Shown here one piece after another: positions 9,518-11,866 of a stretch of DNA of 11,866 bases. The DNA lies in NCBI GenBank assembly GCA_900618425.1, contig UZAN01055256.1, forward strand, positions 1-11,866, read 5' to 3'. The notes under the pieces are model-generated. The model worked only from the letters and a program-made list of their open reading frames with translations. It did not search any database and was not told the origin of the DNA. Numbering within the stretch: position 1 is the first letter of the stretch; every line of letters starts with the position of its first letter. A program made the position numbers and the translations under genes. The DNA is from Echinostoma caproni (taxonomy: Eukaryota; Platyhelminthes; Trematoda; Plagiorchiida; Echinostomatidae).

Positions 9518-9531
9518 AGAGAATTCTATTT

Positions 9532-9987
9532 ATGCTGACAATAGTGTCATTTCCGTTTCCTTATCTCACCAATCAGAACTGTCTGTATATGATAGGCTGC
9601 AACTATCCCGTTGTCCATTCCATTTTATCCGATCAGAAGCTCTTACCCGAGAAATGTGTTTTCACTTTGAACTGTTCTTCAACTTCCTCTGTCAGGACCG
9701 GATTTAGAGAACGCCGGTGAGCAGTGTCAGATATGTGACGTAGCCAGCTGGAACCCTTGAAAGCAACCTTCGATAGTCTTTGAATGACAAAACTGTTGCT
9801 TGCAAGCTGGAAATCCTCTCCTTACAGACACGATTATTGCGTCTATTCAAGTTCTTCAAGTTCTTTTGTCTGTGATAGCGTTGTGATCATGGTCTCTTTT
9901 TATGTGAAAGCTTATGCATGTATCACTGAATCTTCCAAACAATGTTGTAAAATACAACTTCATACAACCGTTCTACAGAACACTTGA
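9532..9987 (+). CDS. Two-exon small Cys-rich secreted protein
   Basis: Exons 9532-9716 and 9828-9987 give 114 residues with nine cysteines. The splice sites are strong: donor CGCCG|GTGAGC at 9717 and acceptor CTCTCCTTACAG ending at 9827, with a 111-nt intron. The frame carries across the junction (phase 2) and stays open to TGA at 9985-9987. The N-terminus is hydrophobic (MLTIVSFPFPYL), ending at IGCNYPVV, which lines up with the Cys-Asn start of the five-exon protein (ITCNSVFV). Both continue with a Lys-Leu, then Cys-x-(Phe/Val)-(Thr/Lys)-(Leu/Ile) and a later Cys before a hydrophobic strand (SVVIMVSFYV against HITIMFGSLHVVYY). A serine run (residues 69-74) follows Cys66. The (CT)8-TAG acceptor at 9519 sits 12 nt ahead of the ATG, so an upstream non-coding exon is likely. 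The role is unknown. Confidence 0.55.
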
Positions 9988-10120
9988 AACCAGCAAAGAT
10001 CATACATACACATCTCTTGGAAACAAAATCTGTTTTTAGATTTGTGAGATTTTGATTGAACTTGAAAATGACAAGTGATACGCATGAATACCAGATTGCA
10101 TGGACGTGAAACGTATTGCT

Positions 10121-10126
10121 TTTATT
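10121..10126 (-). terminator. AATAAA poly(A) signal overlapping the stop codon
   Basis: On minus the sequence GAATAAAAGC contains both the TAA stop (10124-10122) and an AATAAA hexamer (10126-10121). If used, the 3' UTR would be only about 10-30 nt. Confidence 0.4.
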
Positions 10127-10583
10127 CACATGACATGGTGCGCACAAATATTGGTGCGCGAAAATCAATATATTCACTACTTGCCAGCACCTCGGTCAAT
10201 CGATATGGCTGTGTGTAATTTAGGGGAATCTGATTGTCATAACTGGAAATGGTTGCAGCTTTGATCCACATGTTGTGGTGCAGAGTGATTTTCACTGGCT
10301 TGCACTCTAAATGCGACTCCGGACTTTGCCCTATACTCAGCACAAATCGAACTGTGTCTCTGCAACGAAGAGTGCAGGTAGGTGGAAAGTGTTACTGGGC
10401 CCCGCTATTGCACAGATGCATTTCTGCATTCGCAAGAATAAATTCAGTTATTGCCGGTGATGGTTTACAAGTTTCTCCACACGATGCAAATCAAATTGCG
10501 ATGATGGGTCACATTTGGTGCCTCTTTTTCCACCCGGTATTCAATAATACCATATTTAATAATGGAATTTGGAGAACGCTTCA
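10122..10583 (-). CDS. Two-exon secreted-protein paralog, 5' end missing
   Basis: Exons 10583-10469 and 10359-10122 join across a 109-nt intron (donor CTT|GTAAAC, acceptor CTTCGTTGCAG) in agreeing phase. The translated pieces read KYGIIEYRVEKEAPNV, then a Leu-Ile-Cys strand, then DTVRFVLSIGQSPE, LECKPVKITLHHNMW and a tail of YRLTEVLASSEYIDFRAPIF. The second exon parallels the protein at 10694-11101: DKQVITVTYGTQEK, QCFEQVTMSI and a tail of comparable length. Exon 1 enters at phase 1 after ACTAG at 10584, so a signal-peptide exon should lie between 10590 and 10690 or further up, but I did not find one. One sequon (NVT) is in exon 1 and one (NYT) in exon 2. A broken plus-strand copy lies at 488-728. 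The plus-strand 112-codon ORF over the same region is taken as shadow. Confidence 0.6.
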
Positions 10584-10693
10584 CTAGTCAGCATGAAAAT
10601 ACATTTTAGCATAGAATGCTGTCGTGTGCTTTAAAAGTTTTCTTTTGGTTCCCGAAATCCATTCTTCACATGCTGGTACAATAGGTAAAATGG

Positions 10694-11101
10694 TTATTGG
10701 TTGACTGGCTCATAAACGTACTTGGGGTAGATAAACACTGTTTCTGTGTATATCTTAGTGTCCAGTAGGGCTTTGAAATCTGTTTCCGGGTTGATGGACA
10801 TTGTGACTTGTTCAAAGCATTGTTTTTCCTGTGTTCCATAAGTTACCGTTATAACTTGCTTGTCTCCTTCCTTCGCAGCGTCCGACAATCTAACGGAAAT
10901 CGTTATATTGATCGGGCCTCCCAGCTCACCATTGAATTGACCAAGTGGTTTGACCTCGATCAGCTTGATAGACATGTCGTCCTCTATCTCGATCTGGACG
11001 AAGCTGAGATTGCAGGCAGCAATATTTGATATCATAGATAGACCACAATTAATCCAGAATAAAATAAAGGTTGGGATGTTCTTCAAGCTTTTGATGTACA
11101 T
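10694..11101 (-). CDS. Single-exon small secreted glycoprotein, family unknown
   Basis: The first ATG is at 11101-11099 and the frame gives 135 residues. Residues 9-29 form a hydrophobic signal-peptide-like segment (FILFWINCGLSM core) ending before Cys30-Asn31. The mature part has two cysteines (30 and 95), which may pair, and two sequons, Asn31-Leu-Ser and Asn65-Ile-Thr. Alternating hydrophobic residues (INITISVRL, QVITVTYG, EQVTMSI, ETVFIYPKYVY) suggest a small beta-sandwich. The broken plus-strand copy at 9-340 keeps the signal, both cysteines and the first sequon, which supports this frame as the real one. The neighbour at 10122-10583 shares the last two-thirds of the pattern. I compared it by eye with ML/MD-2-type and cystatin-like proteins and saw no convincing fit. 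The overlapping plus-strand ORFs here are shadows. Confidence 0.78.
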   Translation of the reverse strand: MYIKSLKNIPTFILFWINCGLSMISNIAACNLSFVQIEIEDDMSIKLIEVKPLGQFNGELGGPINITISVRLSDAAKEGDKQVITVTYGTQEKQCFEQVTMSINPETDFKALLDTKIYTETVFIYPKYVYEPVNQ

Positions 11102-11266
11102 CGTCAAATTTGAGGGCCTATTTACAAGTATGCCGCGTTCGTCGACTGGTGCGAAGTCAATCTAGAAGTAGGAACATTTAATCCCGTTTTACCAACATTT
11201 CATTAGGGAAAATAACTTTATAAATACGGCCAAGTATCTCTGTCTTTCTAGACGACCTCCATTAGA

Positions 11267-11272
11267 TTTATT
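11267..11272 (-). terminator. AATAAA poly(A) signal
   Basis: TTTATT on plus gives AATAAA on minus, 36-41 nt past the TGA at 11310-11308. The spacing fits a short 3' UTR for the gene entering from the right edge. Confidence 0.4.
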
Positions 11273-11307
11273 TAATTGGCTTCAGAAACTCATAAACGTA
11301 TTATCGC

Positions 11308-11540
11308 TCAGAGCATGTTCATTGTCTGCATCATCGTGACTTGTGGGTAACTGTGAATATGAACAAACTCACATCGCCAGTCAATCTCTTGTGCCGCGAG
11401 AGCACGACATCACCTTTGCTTGCACGTTCGCGGGATGACAGGCGAGATCGATTGAACGTCACAGGACCACTTTGAGCAGAGCACTCGACGACCCAGTTTG
11501 GTTGTACCGGTCGCACATGTCCAATGAGTGATATGTCAAT
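11308..11540 (-). CDS. Last exons of a partial gene, product unknown
   Basis: An exon at 11540-11373 has a good acceptor (AAATTTTGCAG) and a good donor (GGCGAT|GTGAGT). It is exactly 168 nt and open throughout, reading IDISLIGHVRPVQPNWVVEC and later KGDVVLSRHKRLTGD, rich in Arg and Ser. A 47-nt intron leads to a five-codon terminal exon (11325-11308) ending TGA. An AATAAA lies 36-41 nt further on. Upstream, near 11766-11810, another minus piece with a strong donor (GCTCG|GTGAGT at 11764) reads DDEQVDDSDFYGYHYA, but its exit phase would put the 168-nt exon in another frame that stops at 11459. Either an intermediate exon is missing from my model or that other frame is the true end. A plus-strand ORF at 11624-11824 with a hydrophobic start competes for this interval. 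Confidence 0.37.
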
Positions 11541-11866
11541 CTGCAAAATTTGCAAAACAACCCTCATTCAGTTTCCAGATGGTAGCTTCAGACAGAAATG
11601 TTATTTCAACTCAAGCTATCTAAATGCATAACAACTTGTGGAATTTGATTGTATTTCTAGTATCATGGACACTATTTCAAAACCGTATCATAGTTCCTTT
11701 CTTGCCTCTCTTTCAGAAAGTCAAATACGGCCAGTTTTGCGAAGCAAATGCGAGCATTAACTCACCGAGCATAGTGATACCCATAGAAATCGGAATCATC
11801 AACCTGTTCATCGTCCTCCGTTAGTATAAATCATCCGGGGACTCGGTCTCACTGACTAAACGATTA

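Larger units (their letters stand above)
8222..9519. other. No supported gene over about 1.3 kb
   Basis: The stretch 8460-8600 is strikingly poor in G on the plus strand (roughly 8 G against about 40 C in 135 nt). One perfect inverted repeat lies at 8434-8467 and an 11-nt tandem duplication (TTACCAGTTCC) at 8965-8984. The minus ORF 8635-8829 (64 codons) has no splice, motif or homology support. The plus ORF starting at 9396 overlaps the intron and first exon of the next gene in another frame and is taken as shadow. Confidence 0.35.
10122..11101 (-). repeat. Right, intact arm of the inverted duplication
   Basis: This arm contains the single-exon gene and then the two-exon gene, in transcription order. 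The left arm (9-728, plus) repeats that order in broken form on the other strand. Confidence 0.6.

Noticed and set aside
10249..10587. 112-codon plus-strand ORF with a good donor (CAG|GTAGGT at 10377)
   Set aside because: The opposite strand has phase-matched exons with a clear paralog and a decayed copy elsewhere; the plus frame has neither.
11222..11733. AAATACGGCCA occurring twice (11222 and 11723), plus a near match at 264
   Set aside because: Eleven-base repeats are expected several times by chance in a window this size.
11624..11824. Plus ORF with signal-like start and a strong acceptor (TCTCTTTCAG at 11716)
   Set aside because: No intron choice gave a longer consistent frame, and the minus strand has a strong donor and acidic coding-like piece over the same bases; left undecided, not annotated.

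Overview
The window reads as metazoan nuclear DNA: AT-leaning, with gene pieces joined by GT-AG introns of 42 to about 150 nt, AATAAA signals, and decayed copies of a Penelope-like element and a CR1/L2-group LINE. Compact introns with these two element types would fit a flatworm such as a trematode, but that is inference and no gene here fixes the taxon. There are no bacterial operons, no CRISPR array and no rRNA or tRNA gene that I could recognise.

The main content is a group of small, probably secreted, fast-evolving proteins of no family I can name. Several carry a hydrophobic N-terminus running into a Cys-Asn pair, followed by alternating hydrophobic (beta-strand-like) segments and a few cysteines. 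The best members are a single-exon gene (10694-11101, minus), its two-exon neighbour (10122-10583, minus), a two-exon gene (9532-9987, plus), a five-exon gene (4558-6020, minus) and a short ORF (7946-8221, minus).

The left end (9-728, plus) carries broken copies of the two right-end genes in the same order but on the opposite strand. The window is therefore bracketed by an old inverted duplication of a two-gene module, intact on the right and decayed on the left.

Layout: 9-728 pseudogenes; about 780-1150 a GC-richer stretch with CCAAT-type motifs; 1262-1585 LINE fragment 1; 1586-3200 nothing firm; 3200-3905 Penelope-like RT remnant on minus; 3906-4557 nothing firm; 4558-6020 five-exon gene; 6158-6880 possible further exons, unresolved; 6896-7792 LINE fragment 2 reaching into the RT; 7946-8221 small ORF; 8222-9519 no gene, one perfect inverted repeat; 9532-9987, 10122-10583 and 10694-11101 genes; 11267-11866 the 3' part of another minus-strand gene running off the window.

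All splice models were built by eye from consensus sites plus phase agreement, with no transcript evidence. At this base composition, open frames of 60-100 codons arise by chance, so isolated ORFs without splice, homology or motif support were left out or marked low.
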